The notes beneath the pieces were generated by a model. The model was given only the letters and a program-made list of their open reading frames with translations, did no database searches and had not been told where the DNA came from. A stretch of DNA of 64,000 bases from Methanomicrobium sp. W14 (GTDB taxonomy: Archaea > Halobacteriota > Methanomicrobia > Methanomicrobiales > Methanomicrobiaceae). The stretch is from assembly GCF_017875315.1 (NCBI RefSeq), contig NZ_JAGGMM010000004.1, positions 1 through 64,000 of the forward strand. Reading direction: 5' to 3'. Position 1 is the stretch's first letter. The number at the start of each line of letters is the position of its first letter. Position numbers and translations under genes: made by a program. Positions 55,786 to 64,000 of the stretch are shown here, piece after piece.

Positions 55786-57003
55786 TTATCTCACCTCTGA
55801 TATGGCGTCTTCTGCTTTGATCTCCTTCTGTTCGCCCGATTCCATGTTCTTCAGGGTGACGGTCCCTGCTTCTGCTTCACGTTGTCCTATAACCGCGACA
55901 TAGTCTGCTGTCTTTGCCGCATGCTTCATCTGGGCTGCAATACCTTTTTTAAGGATGTTCAGTTCTGTTGTAATACCTCCCTCACGAAATTTTTTTGCGG
56001 CCGAAAATGCATACGAGGCGGTTTCGGGAGTATATACCACAGCAACGCAGGGTGCTTTTTTCGGAGTGAAATCTCCTAATGAAACCATTATGCGGTCAAA
56101 ACCTATCCCGAAACCGCACGAAGCAACGTCTTCTCCCCCGAAAAGGTGTGCAAGGCGGTATGAGCCGCCGCCTATTATCTGGTTTTCAGCGCCGAGGTTG
56201 TCTGCAAATCCTTCAAAGACCATACCGGTGTAGTAGTCAAGGCCTCTTACGATTCCAAGGTTCAGCCTGTATTCAATGTCCTGGCTGTCAAGAATTCTGA
56301 TTAAGTCCTCCATTCTCTCGCGGCCGGGCATGTCACCGCAGATTTTCAGTGCCTCATCAATCGTTTCGCATTCGATAAGAGATTTCAGTGAATCATAAAG
56401 TTCTTCTTTTTTGAGTCTTTCAAGATATATTTTAAGGTCTTCAAAGTTTTTCTTGTCTAAAAGGGCCATTACCGCTTTTTTGTCATCTTCAGGGAGGTCT
56501 GAAAGAAGGTGCTTCATCGGTGCGAGGTGACCGATATGAAGAGTGAACGTAACGCCTGTTGCTTTGAGCATTTCATAAGCAAGAAGAATAATTTCGGCTT
56601 CGCCTTCAGGAGTGTCGGCGCCAATCTGTTCTGCGCCGAACTGCCAGAACTGCCTGTACCTTCCCTTCTGCGGACGTTCATACCTGTAGCAGTCGGAAAG
56701 GTAACACCATCTCACGGGCTTTGAAAGGACTTTTGCCTCGTTTACGTACATCCTTAAAACGGCTGCCGTTCCTTCAGGCCTTAATGCAAGCATGCGTCCG
56801 CCTTTGTCCTCGAATGTGTACATCTCTTTTATAATGCCTTCACCCGAGCGGACAGTGTAAAGCTCCTGGTTTTCAAATGTAGGCGTGCATATTTCCCTGT
56901 ATCCCCATTTTCCCGAGACTTTCCTCAGACGCATCTCTATATCTCTTCTCTGTTCCATCTCTTTGGGCAGAAAATCCCTTGTTCCCCTTGGTTTCTGAAG
57001 CAT
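55786..57003 (-). CDS. hisS: Histidyl-tRNA synthetase
   Basis: A 405-residue class II aminoacyl-tRNA synthetase. Motif 1 region QKPRGTRDFLPKEM, motif 2 VRWCYLSDCYRYERPQKGRYRQFWQFGAE, the His-specific loops LGIVRGLDYYTGMVFE and GGGSYRLAHLFGG, and motif 3 ASCGFGIGFDRIMVSL. The C-terminal anticodon-binding domain contains VAVVYTPETASYAF. GGAG precedes the ATG. Upstream neighbour of top6B. Confidence 0.97.
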   Translation of the reverse strand: MLQKPRGTRDFLPKEMEQRRDIEMRLRKVSGKWGYREICTPTFENQELYTVRSGEGIIKEMYTFEDKGGRMLALRPEGTAAVLRMYVNEAKVLSKPVRWCYLSDCYRYERPQKGRYRQFWQFGAEQIGADTPEGEAEIILLAYEMLKATGVTFTLHIGHLAPMKHLLSDLPEDDKKAVMALLDKKNFEDLKIYLERLKKEELYDSLKSLIECETIDEALKICGDMPGRERMEDLIRILDSQDIEYRLNLGIVRGLDYYTGMVFEGFADNLGAENQIIGGGSYRLAHLFGGEDVASCGFGIGFDRIMVSLGDFTPKKAPCVAVVYTPETASYAFSAAKKFREGGITTELNILKKGIAAQMKHAAKTADYVAVIGQREAEAGTVTLKNMESGEQKEIKAEDAISEVR

Positions 57004-57167
57004 CCTTTTAATCTCCGTCAGATAATCCCTTAAAAATAATTTTTCGGAATAAATATTTTATTAAACGTTTTTCAGTTGTATCATGTATTTTTTTGTATCT
57101 GTTCAGGGCTTATAATTTTAAATCACAGCCTTATTCAGGCTTTAATCTGATTGCAGCTATTGTAAAC

Positions 57168-57503
57168 TCATTTTTGTCTGGTCTTCCTGACCGGCCTTTC
57201 AGCTTTTCCCAGAATTCTGTCTGCCGTCGTGGATTTCTCAGACCAGATCTGTTTTTTTTCCTTTTTAATCCCTCCCTGAAGGTACAGCGCGAGGAGTATA
57301 AGACCAAGACCTATCAGGTCCAGTCCCCGGAGTGCGAATAAAACTCCCGTAAGAGAAAGGGCAGTATAAAAAACGCCGTAATATGCAGATTTCCGGTATC
57401 CTGCAAGACCTGTCCTGTAAAAGACTCTCGCGTCCCGCAGCCACAGGTAGGCTACAGCTGCTGCACCGAAGACAGCTATATATACAAGATAGCTCATTGA
57501 CAT
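57168..57503 (-). CDS. Small membrane protein of unknown function
   Basis: About 111 residues with three membrane helices (SYLVYIAVFGAAAVAYLWL, SAYYGVFYTALSLTGVLFAL, LIGLGLILLALYLQGG) and a basic C-terminal tail (KKEKKQIWSEKS). The frame is open to GTG/ATG-type codons at 57533, but AAATAATAAGTA between them looks like promoter DNA shared with the divergent larB; ATG at 57503 is my choice, with ATG at 57497 nearly equal. Family not recognised. Confidence 0.62.
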   Translation of the reverse strand: MSMSYLVYIAVFGAAAVAYLWLRDARVFYRTGLAGYRKSAYYGVFYTALSLTGVLFALRGLDLIGLGLILLALYLQGGIKKEKKQIWSEKSTTADRILGKAERPVRKTRQK

Positions 57504-57549
57504 GACAATACTTATTATTTGACTTCTGACCATATGTTAGTTATCCGGT

Positions 57550-58326
57550 ATGAGTAAAAACAAAACTCTTAAAAGTGTACTCGAAAGCTTCAAAAACGGT
57601 GAGATATCTGTAGAGGAAGCAGAGGTAAAGATTGGAGGAATCAGGCTTGACATGATAGGGGAATGTGCAAAAATTGACACAGGAAGAAATATCCGGTGCG
57701 GCATTCCCGAAGTCGTTCTTGCCGAAAATAAGGACCTTGACCATCTTCTTGCAATTGTCGGAAAAATAACCGAAGCTTCAGGAAGATGCATTGCATCAAG
57801 GGTTCTGCCTGAACAGGCAGAATCCCTTGAAAAATTCTGTAATGAGAATTCATATTCCTATGAATACAACAGGAAAGGCAGGATGTTTGTCGTATCAAGA
57901 GTGCCTCCGCCTGAAAAGACCGGGGGTATTGTTGGTATAATTACGGCAGGCACCTCTGACATAGCCGTTGCGGAGGAGGCAAAGGTCATAGCAGAGGAGA
58001 TGGGGTGCGTCGTCAAAACCGCCTATGATGCAGGGGCCGCAGGCATACACAGGCTCTTTCCGGCTGTAAAAGACCTCCTGGATGCTCATTCTTTTGTTGT
58101 GTGTGCTGGCCGCGAAGGGACTCTTCCGACGATAATTGCAGGTCTTGTCGACAGGCCGGTAATCGGTGTCCCGGTAAGTATCGGGTACGGGTATATGGGA
58201 AGGGGTGAAGCCGCCCTTGCGAGTATGTTGCAGTCCTGCGCAGTCCTGACTGTAGTAAACATTGATGCAGGGTTCACTGCAGGGGCGTATGCCGCCCTTA
58301 TCGCGAATATGGCAGGAGGACAGTGA
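57550..58326 (+). CDS. larB: LarB-type nickel-pincer cofactor carboxylase (PurE-like)
   Basis: A 258-residue protein. The first 120 residues are the LarB-specific part ([24 protein letters not shown]); the second half is a PurE-like (AIR carboxylase) domain with [68 protein letters not shown]. LarB carboxylates and hydrolyses nicotinate adenine dinucleotide in the nickel-pincer pathway. larC and larE are not in the window. Its stop overlaps the ATG of nadM by one base, which links it to nicotinamide nucleotide metabolism. Confidence 0.92.
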   Translation: MSKNKTLKSVLESFKNGEISVEEAEVKIGGIRLDMIGECAKIDTGRNIRCGIPEVVLAENKDLDHLLAIVGKITEASGRCIASRVLPEQAESLEKFCNENSYSYEYNRKGRMFVVSRVPPPEKTGGIVGIITAGTSDIAVAEEAKVIAEEMGCVVKTAYDAGAAGIHRLFPAVKDLLDAHSFVVCAGREGTLPTIIAGLVDRPVIGVPVSIGYGYMGRGEAALASMLQSCAVLTVVNIDAGFTAGAYAALIANMAGGQ

Positions 58327-58841
58327 TGAATATAGAAAGAGGCCTTTATATCGGAAGATTTCAGCCTTATCACAACGGTCACCAGTCTGTTCTTGAGAGG
58401 ATATCAAAACAGGTTGACGAGATTATTATCGGAATAGGAAGTGCGCAGTTCAGCCACGATATAAACAACCCGTTTACCGCAGGCGAGAGGATCATGATGA
58501 TAACAAGGTCTCTTGAGGGCAGGCTCCCGTGCCGGTATTATGTCATTCCCATAGAAGATTTGCAGAGAAACGCTTTGTGGGTTGCGCACGTAACGTCTAT
58601 GGCTCCCCCGTTTCAGAGGGTGTTTTCAAGCAATCCTCTTGTTGTGCAGCTGTTTCATGAGCGCAGAATAGAGGTCGAATCGCCTGATATGTACGAAAGA
58701 GACTCGCACAGCGGAACCGAGATAAGAAAGCGGATGCTTGCAGGCGGTGACTGGCAGAAACTTGTCCCCCGGCCGGTTGTAGATGTGATTGAGGAGATTC
58801 ACGGCGTTGAACGTCTCTGCAGGATCTCAGGTACCGACTGA
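58326..58841 (+). CDS. nadM: Nicotinamide-nucleotide adenylyltransferase
   Basis: A 171-residue archaeal NMN adenylyltransferase. [19 protein letters not shown] carries the H-x-G-H nucleotidyl-transfer motif, and [17 protein letters not shown] the second ATP-binding motif. It makes NAD from NMN and ATP. GGAGG lies 6 nt before the ATG at 58326, which overlaps the larB stop (TGATG). The pairing of an NAD-forming enzyme with LarB, which uses a precursor of that pathway, is probably meaningful. Confidence 0.95.
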   Translation: MNIERGLYIGRFQPYHNGHQSVLERISKQVDEIIIGIGSAQFSHDINNPFTAGERIMMITRSLEGRLPCRYYVIPIEDLQRNALWVAHVTSMAPPFQRVFSSNPLVVQLFHERRIEVESPDMYERDSHSGTEIRKRMLAGGDWQKLVPRPVVDVIEEIHGVERLCRISGTD

Positions 58842-58881
58842 AGGGTATAATAGTTAAATTTAAAAAAATGAGGGCAGAAAT

Positions 58882-60198
58882 ATGGCAGGTTTTTTGAAAA
58901 AACTATTCTCTAAAGAGGACAGCGGACCCTGTGTCGTGAAATTTGCGGAAATCTCTGGATATCTTGATGTATCCGGTGAAAAAACAGAGAAAAGCCTTAA
59001 GGAGTTCTGCGAAAAATCCAGAAGCGGAATATCCCGGGAAATCGAAGGGCTGAAAGAAAAGGTTGAAAGTCTTTCCAAGGTTAAAATTGAGGACGATGCC
59101 GATATCCCCCCGCGGGTAAGAGTAGTTGTCGAAAAATCTGTTCCGGCATTCGTATCTGCATTTGAAAAATGCCTTCCCGGCGAATTCCCCGATGACCCCG
59201 AGGAATACTACAAGGCCCTTGTGGCAGTGGTGCAGGCAGCAGGAAAATGTCTCTCCGGGCAGGGCAAGTATATCCATGCCGCTTTTCCGTCAGAGATGAA
59301 GGATATAAAAAGCTCTGTTGATCTTATCGGCCGCGAGATAAATTCCTTTAATAAAGAAATGAAGCCCGCAATGGATACTAAAAAAAAGATATCCTGCGTA
59401 AGAAATTCCTATGAAAAAACCGGGTCCCTGCACTCTGAGTATTTTGCGGTTTCCGGCGAGATTAAAAGCCTTGAAGAGAGTATTGATTCCGGAAATAAGG
59501 AAAAGTCCCTGATTTCAGAAAAGATATCTGAGTGCAAAAAAAGCAGGGAATATCTGGAGTACGAGAGGCAGATTGAAAGAATCTCATCCCTTAAAGAGGA
59601 AATATCCGAGCTGAAGGACAATTATCACCTCGCGGTTGCAACTGTTTCAAATGTTTTCAGAAAGATTATCTATGCCTCGGAAAAAGACGGGAATATAGAA
59701 TTTTCAAAGAAACTTTTCTCTCTTGACGACTACATGTTGTCGCCCGGAAAAAAGGACGCTGAAAGGATTCGCAGTGAGTACCTTTCTCTGTACCCGCAGA
59801 TTAAGAGATACATTGACGTAAACAAAGGGTTTGTAAAGAATAAATCCGAAGAGCGTTTCTTCTCATCTGAAGGGATGTTTGTCTCTCATGTTTATGATAT
59901 CTGCAACAAGTATTCTGAAATATACGGTGAAATATCATCTCTTGAAAAGTCCGTTTCCGCGTCCGGTCGTGCTGAAAAGATTTCCGGTCTTAAGGATAGG
60001 GATGAGGAGATTGGAAAAGAAATAGAACATGCCTCAGGAAGAGTCGAAAGTCTCAGGGAAAGGAAAGTTAAGATAATAGAAGAATTTTCAAAAGAAAAAG
60101 AGGTTCTTGCGGAAAAAATGTCTGATCTTAAGGGAAAAGAAACCATAATTGAGGGTACTCCTTCAATTGAAGGAAAACCCGGGGAAAATCTGCAATAA
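58882..60198 (+). CDS. Coiled-coil protein of unknown function
   Basis: A 438-residue acidic and basic, mostly helical protein. After MAGFLKKLFSKED it has heptad-rich coiled-coil segments at about 35-65, 180-250 and 345-425 (ISSLKEEISELKDNYH, SGRVESLRERKVKIIEEFSKEKEVL). No membrane helix, ATPase motif or recognisable domain. GAGGGC precedes the ATG. Many methanogens carry such proteins, but I cannot assign a role; a structural or tethering function is only a guess. Confidence 0.7.
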   Translation: MAGFLKKLFSKEDSGPCVVKFAEISGYLDVSGEKTEKSLKEFCEKSRSGISREIEGLKEKVESLSKVKIEDDADIPPRVRVVVEKSVPAFVSAFEKCLPGEFPDDPEEYYKALVAVVQAAGKCLSGQGKYIHAAFPSEMKDIKSSVDLIGREINSFNKEMKPAMDTKKKISCVRNSYEKTGSLHSEYFAVSGEIKSLEESIDSGNKEKSLISEKISECKKSREYLEYERQIERISSLKEEISELKDNYHLAVATVSNVFRKIIYASEKDGNIEFSKKLFSLDDYMLSPGKKDAERIRSEYLSLYPQIKRYIDVNKGFVKNKSEERFFSSEGMFVSHVYDICNKYSEIYGEISSLEKSVSASGRAEKISGLKDRDEEIGKEIEHASGRVESLRERKVKIIEEFSKEKEVLAEKMSDLKGKETIIEGTPSIEGKPGENLQ

Positions 60199-60336
60199 AT
60201 CTTACATTTTTTTAAATCATTATTTTAAATGGTCAAAATCCAAAATTTCAGCCTGTAATTTTTTAAAATTCCTGAAAAAAAGTAATATTATCTATTGTGG
60301 GTAATCCGGACCTAATCCTGACTGTAAGGTTTTCGT

Positions 60337-60657
60337 TCAGAGTGAGTCCAGACTTATTGAGTTAAAACTGTCAGCCATCCCTGCTATTTCTGTAACACCG
60401 AACGCCGTGCTTACGCTCTGCATATCCATTTCTATAGCACAGGTGCAGACGTAGTCTATGATGTCTATGGAAAGCTCCCTTTTTTGCTTGCTCTTGCGCA
60501 TCTGATCCATTAAATGAGTTATTTTCTCGGGAGATTCCATGCGAAGCTTTGCAAGGCTTACAACACACATATAAATCCGGGTCAGGTTCCTGTCGGTACC
60601 GGTTATCGTCTCAAAGAAATTTTTTATAACCTGTGCCTGGTAGACTTCTGCGCCCAT
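60337..60657 (-). CDS. Small helical protein of unknown function
   Basis: A 106-residue protein starting MGAEVYQAQVIKNFFETITGTD, with amphipathic helices and cysteines at CVVS and CTCAIEMD. No domain recognised. A TATA-like TTTATAAACTG about 25-30 nt upstream and no ribosome binding site suggest a leaderless mRNA. It stands alone between a coiled-coil gene and the YchF-type GTPase gene, reading on the minus strand. Confidence 0.6.
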   Translation of the reverse strand: MGAEVYQAQVIKNFFETITGTDRNLTRIYMCVVSLAKLRMESPEKITHLMDQMRKSKQKRELSIDIIDYVCTCAIEMDMQSVSTAFGVTEIAGMADSFNSISLDSL

Positions 60658-60752
60658 GGTAACAGAATAATCAGTTTATAAATATAAATAGATTTTGAGT
60701 AGGACACTTCTTTCAAACTGAAAGTTTCTCTTAAAATGTGATTATATTGTAT

Positions 60753-61925
60753 TTATTTTTTTGTCGACACTATCTTTATGACATCGCCTGACTTCAGGAT
60801 ATGGTTTTCCTTTATGCGCATTTTTGTCTTCGCGTCAACTGCGTACAAAAATCCGTCGCCTATGTCGGAGTGAATATGGTACGCAAGGTCATGCGGTGTG
60901 GACCCGCGTTTCATCAGGTATGCATCGGGGAGTATTCTGTCCTTTCCGTCACAGAACTTGTTCTCGTCTTCGACAGGGAATACTACTATCATGTCTAAAA
61001 GGTCGAAGACCATTCCGTTTATTGTCTGCTGAACCCCTGTGCCGCCAAATTCATTCATGACTTTTTTTATGGCGTCCAGGCCTGTCTTCTGCGGTTTGTT
61101 GAGCTTTTCGGGCTCGTTTATTGTGAAATCCGGGTCTCCCGGCACGTATGAGATAAGACCTGCCTCCGACGCTTTTCTCAGGGCAAGCTCTCCTGCCGCA
61201 CTTGAAAACGAGATATTCTCATTTTTAAGTTTTTCAAGGAGCTCTTTTGAAGCGCAGTCAGCCTTGTTTGCAACAACCCTGAACGGTTTTGCGATCTCAA
61301 CCAGGACACCGCAGAAATTGATTAACTCCTCCTCTGTGCAGGTTTTAAGGGAAATGTCGGTTCTTCTGACCGCTTCTGCAACGTGCTCCGGGGTCATAGA
61401 AAGCCCTGCGAGCTGATCGGCTACCGTGTTTTCTATCGAGTAGTTTTTCTGCTGTGCAGAACGCTGTATTTTATGCCAGTTTCTCTCCAGAAGACCGTAT
61501 ACCCACATTTTCATCTCCTCTTCTACGAATCCTATGTCAGAGGCAGGGTCGTGTGAGCCGTTTTCAACCGGATTTCCCTCTTCATCCGTTGAGCCGCTTC
61601 CATCGATTATGTGAATAATTGCATCGGCTTCCCTAAGGTTGTCAAGAAATTTGTTTCCAAGTCCGCGCCCTTTGTACGCTTCAGGGACAAGTCCGGCAAC
61701 GTCGATAAGGCCGACCGGGACAAACCTGACCCCGTCTTTGCAGGCAGGGCAGTTCTGTATTCCAAGTTCTTTGCATGCGCAGTTTATGCGCACATAAGCG
61801 ACACCGTTGTTTGCATCTATCGTTGTAAACGGATAATTTGCTATTTCGGCAGGAGCCATGGTTGCAGCTGAGAAAAAGGTAGACTTGCCGCAATTTGGCT
61901 TTCCTGCTATTGCTAGGTTTATCAT
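60753..61925 (-). CDS. YchF/OBG-family GTP/ATP-binding protein with TGS domain
   Basis: A 390-residue translation-type NTPase. G1 GKPNCGKST at 8-16, G2/G3 region NYPFTTIDANNGVAYV and DVAGLVPEAYKGRGLGN, G4 VANKADC and a C-terminal TGS domain (VFPVEDENKFCDGKDRILPDAYLMKRGSTPHDLAYHIHSDIG, read in parts). It has cysteines in the G2-G3 region (CACKELGIQNCPACKDG) that might bind zinc, as in archaeal forms. GGAGG precedes the ATG. Associated with ribosomes by family. Confidence 0.94.
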   Translation of the reverse strand: MINLAIAGKPNCGKSTFFSAATMAPAEIANYPFTTIDANNGVAYVRINCACKELGIQNCPACKDGVRFVPVGLIDVAGLVPEAYKGRGLGNKFLDNLREADAIIHIIDGSGSTDEEGNPVENGSHDPASDIGFVEEEMKMWVYGLLERNWHKIQRSAQQKNYSIENTVADQLAGLSMTPEHVAEAVRRTDISLKTCTEEELINFCGVLVEIAKPFRVVANKADCASKELLEKLKNENISFSSAAGELALRKASEAGLISYVPGDPDFTINEPEKLNKPQKTGLDAIKKVMNEFGGTGVQQTINGMVFDLLDMIVVFPVEDENKFCDGKDRILPDAYLMKRGSTPHDLAYHIHSDIGDGFLYAVDAKTKMRIKENHILKSGDVIKIVSTKK

Positions 61926-62090
61926 GGCAGTAATCCTCCTTTAAAGGTAAAAGATATTTCAGTTTCATATTTGGCATTTGACTCATAAATGATTTTCATT
62001 TAATGGGAGTGATCTTTTTTACTGCCCGGTGTAAAAGGGGAATCTCATTTTGGGATAAATAAATCAGACAAAAGAACATAATCTGTATTC

Positions 62091-62681
62091 ATGAGCTATA
62101 TATCGAGGAAAACATACTACTTCGAAAATCCGGGTCCTGAGAACACCGCGGACGCGGCGAAGTTTGCTGCTGAAAGAGCGGCTGAAACCGGTATAAAAAA
62201 GGTTGTCGTTGCAAGTTCAAAGGGCAGGTCGGCACTAAAGTTTCAAAAGGCGTTGTCGGGTCCTGACGTTGAACTGATTGTCGTAACTCACGTGGTCGGC
62301 TTTTCAGCTCCCGGCGTATGGGAGTTCCCGCAAGACCTTGCAAAAAAACTTGAGGGTGAGGGTGTCCGCGTTATAAAGGGGACACACGCGCTTTCAGGTC
62401 TTGAAAGGGCAATATCCGGAAACAGTAAACTTGGAGGCTCCTCAAGGACCGAGGTTGTTGCAGAGACTCTTCGCAGGACAGTTGCGGTCGGCCTCAAGGT
62501 TGCTGTCGAATGCACTCTTATAGCAGCCGACCAGGGCTTTGTGTCGCCTGACGAGGAAATAATTGCCTGCGGCGGGACGACCGGGGGCTGTGATACTGTG
62601 TGTGTTGTAAAGCCTTCGTATACCGCGTCATATTTTGATCTCCAGGTGCGCGAAATTGTTGCAATGCCGAGGAACCGCTGA
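62091..62681 (+). CDS. Stand-alone pyruvate-kinase C-terminal-like domain protein
   Basis: A 196-residue protein consisting of only the alpha/beta domain seen at the C-terminus of pyruvate kinase: YFENPGPENTADAAKFAAERAAETGIKKVVVASSKGRSA, LIVVTHVVGFSAPGVWEF and VSPDEEIIACGGTTGGCDTVCVVKP. No catalytic TIM barrel is present. Methanogens have many stand-alone copies of unknown role. No ribosome binding site: GATAAATAAATC about 35 nt upstream is a TATA candidate, so the mRNA is probably leaderless. The next gene follows after 2 nt. Confidence 0.85.
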   Translation: MSYISRKTYYFENPGPENTADAAKFAAERAAETGIKKVVVASSKGRSALKFQKALSGPDVELIVVTHVVGFSAPGVWEFPQDLAKKLEGEGVRVIKGTHALSGLERAISGNSKLGGSSRTEVVAETLRRTVAVGLKVAVECTLIAADQGFVSPDEEIIACGGTTGGCDTVCVVKPSYTASYFDLQVREIVAMPRNR

Positions 62682-62683
62682 AA

Positions 62684-63547
62684 ATGGGATTTCAGTCTCT
62701 CCATAAAGCCCTGGTCCTTCTGGGGCATCCTGTATTATGGATTCCGGGAATACTTGCCGGTCTTTTTTCTGCGGCCGGTATTCATTTTGCTTTTTCAGGC
62801 CTTGAAGGGGCATTTTATTCCGAAAGAGTTGTCATTTTCTCTCTTGTCGTGATGCCTCTTTTTATTGCAGGAGTTTACGGGGCAGTAAAAACGGACGATT
62901 ACTCTTTCCGAAATTTCGTGAAGCAGGGAATTTCCGGATATTTCCGTGTTCTTCTCCCGACTGTCCTTATTATGTCGGCGGCGTTTTTGTTCATGCTTAT
63001 AGTTACAATGCCTGTTCTTATCTCAGGTGCATCCAGTTCGCTTTTGCTGGCGTCGGTGTTCATCATATTCTTCCTGCCGCTTTTGCTGGTGGTGTTTTTT
63101 TACGACACCGCAGCAATATTCGAAGATAAAAAGGTCTTTGAGTGCATAAAAAGAAGCCTTGAGGCATCTTTTGCACGTCCTGTCCAGATCCTGGGATTTT
63201 ATGCAGTTCTAATTCTTGTAATGCTTGTCCTTTTCACAGGTATTTCCATGGTGTGGTCAGGCATCCTTGCAGACCAGTTTGAACCTCTTCTGACAATGAA
63301 TGAAACCGAATTAAACAGCCTTGCCCAGAATCCGGAAATTCTCTTTGGTATGATAGGTGATTACGGGGTATTTGTCACTTCAGTGATATCCTTCATAGGG
63401 ACACTGCTTTTTACAGCCCTGTTTCTTGTATACAAGGCCGTGTTCTACAGGGACGTTTTGATGGACGTTAAAACAGTAACCGGCCCCGGAATGACTGAAA
63501 CACAGGGTGAATACGACGAAAAGGGCAGATGGTACAAGTATTCATAA
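62684..63547 (+). CDS. Multi-spanning membrane protein of unknown function
   Basis: A 287-residue protein with six or seven hydrophobic segments (LVLLGHPVLWIPGILAGLFSAA, VVIFSLVVMPLFIAGVYGAV, VLLPTVLIMSAAFLFMLIVTM, LLASVFIIFFLPLLLVVFFY, ILGFYAVLILVMLVLFTGI, VTSVISFIGTLLFTALFLVY). The pattern KKVFECIKRSLEASFARP between helices is like DUF4013/DUF7847-type archaeal membrane proteins. It begins 2 nt after the pyruvate-kinase-like gene, so the two are co-transcribed. Substrate or role unknown. Confidence 0.8.
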   Translation: MGFQSLHKALVLLGHPVLWIPGILAGLFSAAGIHFAFSGLEGAFYSERVVIFSLVVMPLFIAGVYGAVKTDDYSFRNFVKQGISGYFRVLLPTVLIMSAAFLFMLIVTMPVLISGASSSLLLASVFIIFFLPLLLVVFFYDTAAIFEDKKVFECIKRSLEASFARPVQILGFYAVLILVMLVLFTGISMVWSGILADQFEPLLTMNETELNSLAQNPEILFGMIGDYGVFVTSVISFIGTLLFTALFLVYKAVFYRDVLMDVKTVTGPGMTETQGEYDEKGRWYKYS

Positions 63548-63761
63548 TAGTATTAAGCAGAATATCCAAAGTCCATATCTTTTTTGAATTAATCTGTTCA
63601 TTTTTGATTCTTACGTGGTTTTATCCTGATAATCTATCGGGGCATTTTCTTTAATAATAATCTGTTTTAAAAAGGTCTTATCTTTCTTATCCCGTAGATT
63701 CAGGACTTCAGTTAGTTAATCCAAAAGCTAATCCAAAAGTGAAACCGCAAAATAAACTTTT

Positions 63762-64000
63762 TCATAACAGGAACAGGTAAAGCACAGCCGCGGTTATTCC
63801 GCCGGATAATGTACATATGAAGTTTGTGCCTGTATTTTTCAGGATTCCGCGTCTTTCAAGAGTAGCCCCCACGAGACTGTCGACGTTTGTTCCTACAAAA
63901 CCTGCGGCTATGCCTGCAATAGCAATACCTAATGTTGCAACGTTTAGGAAATATGAGATAGCACAAAGGATAACTGATGCTGTGACCGCTGCAATTTCAC
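63762..64000 (-). CDS. DUF92-family membrane protein, C-terminal part (cut by window edge)
   Basis: The minus strand reads EIAAVTASVILCAISYFLNV, further hydrophobic residues, then GTNVDSLVGATLERRGILKNTGTNF and CTLSGGITAAVLYLFLL before TGA at 63764-63762. The G-x-x-x-D-S-L-x-G-A-T-x-x-R motif with the following N and GG is the signature of the DUF92 (TIGR00297) family, whose plant member VTE6 is a phytyl-phosphate kinase; the archaeal substrate could be a prenyl phosphate. The start lies beyond the window. Confidence 0.82.
   Translation of the reverse strand, partial: EIAAVTASVILCAISYFLNVATLGIAIAGIAAGFVGTNVDSLVGATLERRGILKNTGTNFICTLSGGITAAVLYLFLL

Noticed and set aside
57093-57341. 82-codon plus-strand frame after hisS promoter region
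   Set aside because: It is antisense to the small membrane protein gene and has no ribosome binding site or domain.

Overview
This window is chromosomal DNA of a methanogenic archaeon, most likely of the order Methanomicrobiales (a Methanoplanus/Methanolacinia-like genome; the genus is inference). The archaeal evidence is DNA topoisomerase VI (both subunits), the NreA repair protein with a C-terminal PCNA-binding motif, an ATP-dependent DNA ligase, a stand-alone ATPase subunit of GMP synthase, NadM-type NMN adenylyltransferase, an archaetidyl-type CDP-alcohol transferase, a PGF-CTERM-like surface protein and TATA boxes instead of bacterial -35/-10 promoters. A bacterial-type GroES/GroEL pair in an archaeon and short nitrogenase-like proteins narrow this towards methanogenic Euryarchaeota.

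Layout. 1-6950: ABC-2 permease paralogues, one ATPase and two lipoproteins, all on the plus strand. 7427-11195: minus-strand pentapeptide-repeat protein and a three-gene secreted or surface operon ending in a seven-repeat beta-propeller protein. 11196-14688: gene-poor, with a tRNA-Val(GAC), one small lipoprotein, and unexplained structured DNA, including three tandem diverged copies of a stem-forming element at 13581-14349. 14689-21776: glycosyltransferase, NreA, PGF-CTERM protein, DNA ligase, MBL-fold hydrolase and two paralogous micro-membrane proteins. 21896-26968: molybdate/tungstate transporter operon with an embedded trmO, then a response-receiver/PAS histidine kinase. 27105-31010: hisD, groEL/groES and a divergent winged-helix regulator. 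31035-35172: a minus-strand group with DJ-1, GT2, HD/OB nuclease-like and Yip1-like proteins. 35399-42235: plus-strand housekeeping run (thioesterase, pyrG, guaA subunit B, argD, hisC, AK6-type kinase, archaetidyltransferase). 42297-45962: NifX-like/zinc-ribbon protein convergent with a compact nitrogenase-like H-D-K operon. 46083-52898: AT-rich surface glycan locus (ABC exporter, GDP-fucose synthase-like enzyme, glycosyltransferases, a broken GT4 gene and a small integrase-like fragment). 52898-64000: top6A, top6B, hisS, larB, nadM, YchF-like GTPase, pyruvate-kinase-like domain protein, membrane proteins and a partial DUF92 protein.

How the genes work together. The mod operon supplies Mo/W, which methanogens use in formylmethanofuran dehydrogenase and formate dehydrogenase. 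pyrG and guaA subunit B make CTP and GMP; hisD, hisC and hisS belong to histidine synthesis and use; argD to arginine synthesis. The glycan locus probably builds and exports sugars for the S-layer or cell surface. hisS-top6B-top6A-GT4 overlap or nearly touch and are probably co-transcribed.

The strongest unexplained signals are (a) the triplicated structured element at 13581-14349, with base-pair-preserving substitutions between copies and frequent GTTAAC boundaries; (b) the H-D-K nitrogenase-like operon, whose two unequal catalytic-type subunits keep the P-cluster-type cysteines but are too short to be true NifDK; (c) a probable ATT start codon in an ABC permease, supported by alignment to two tandem paralogues, and a micro-membrane gene without an ATG, GTG or TTG start. 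All functional statements come from reading the sequence; no database search was run.
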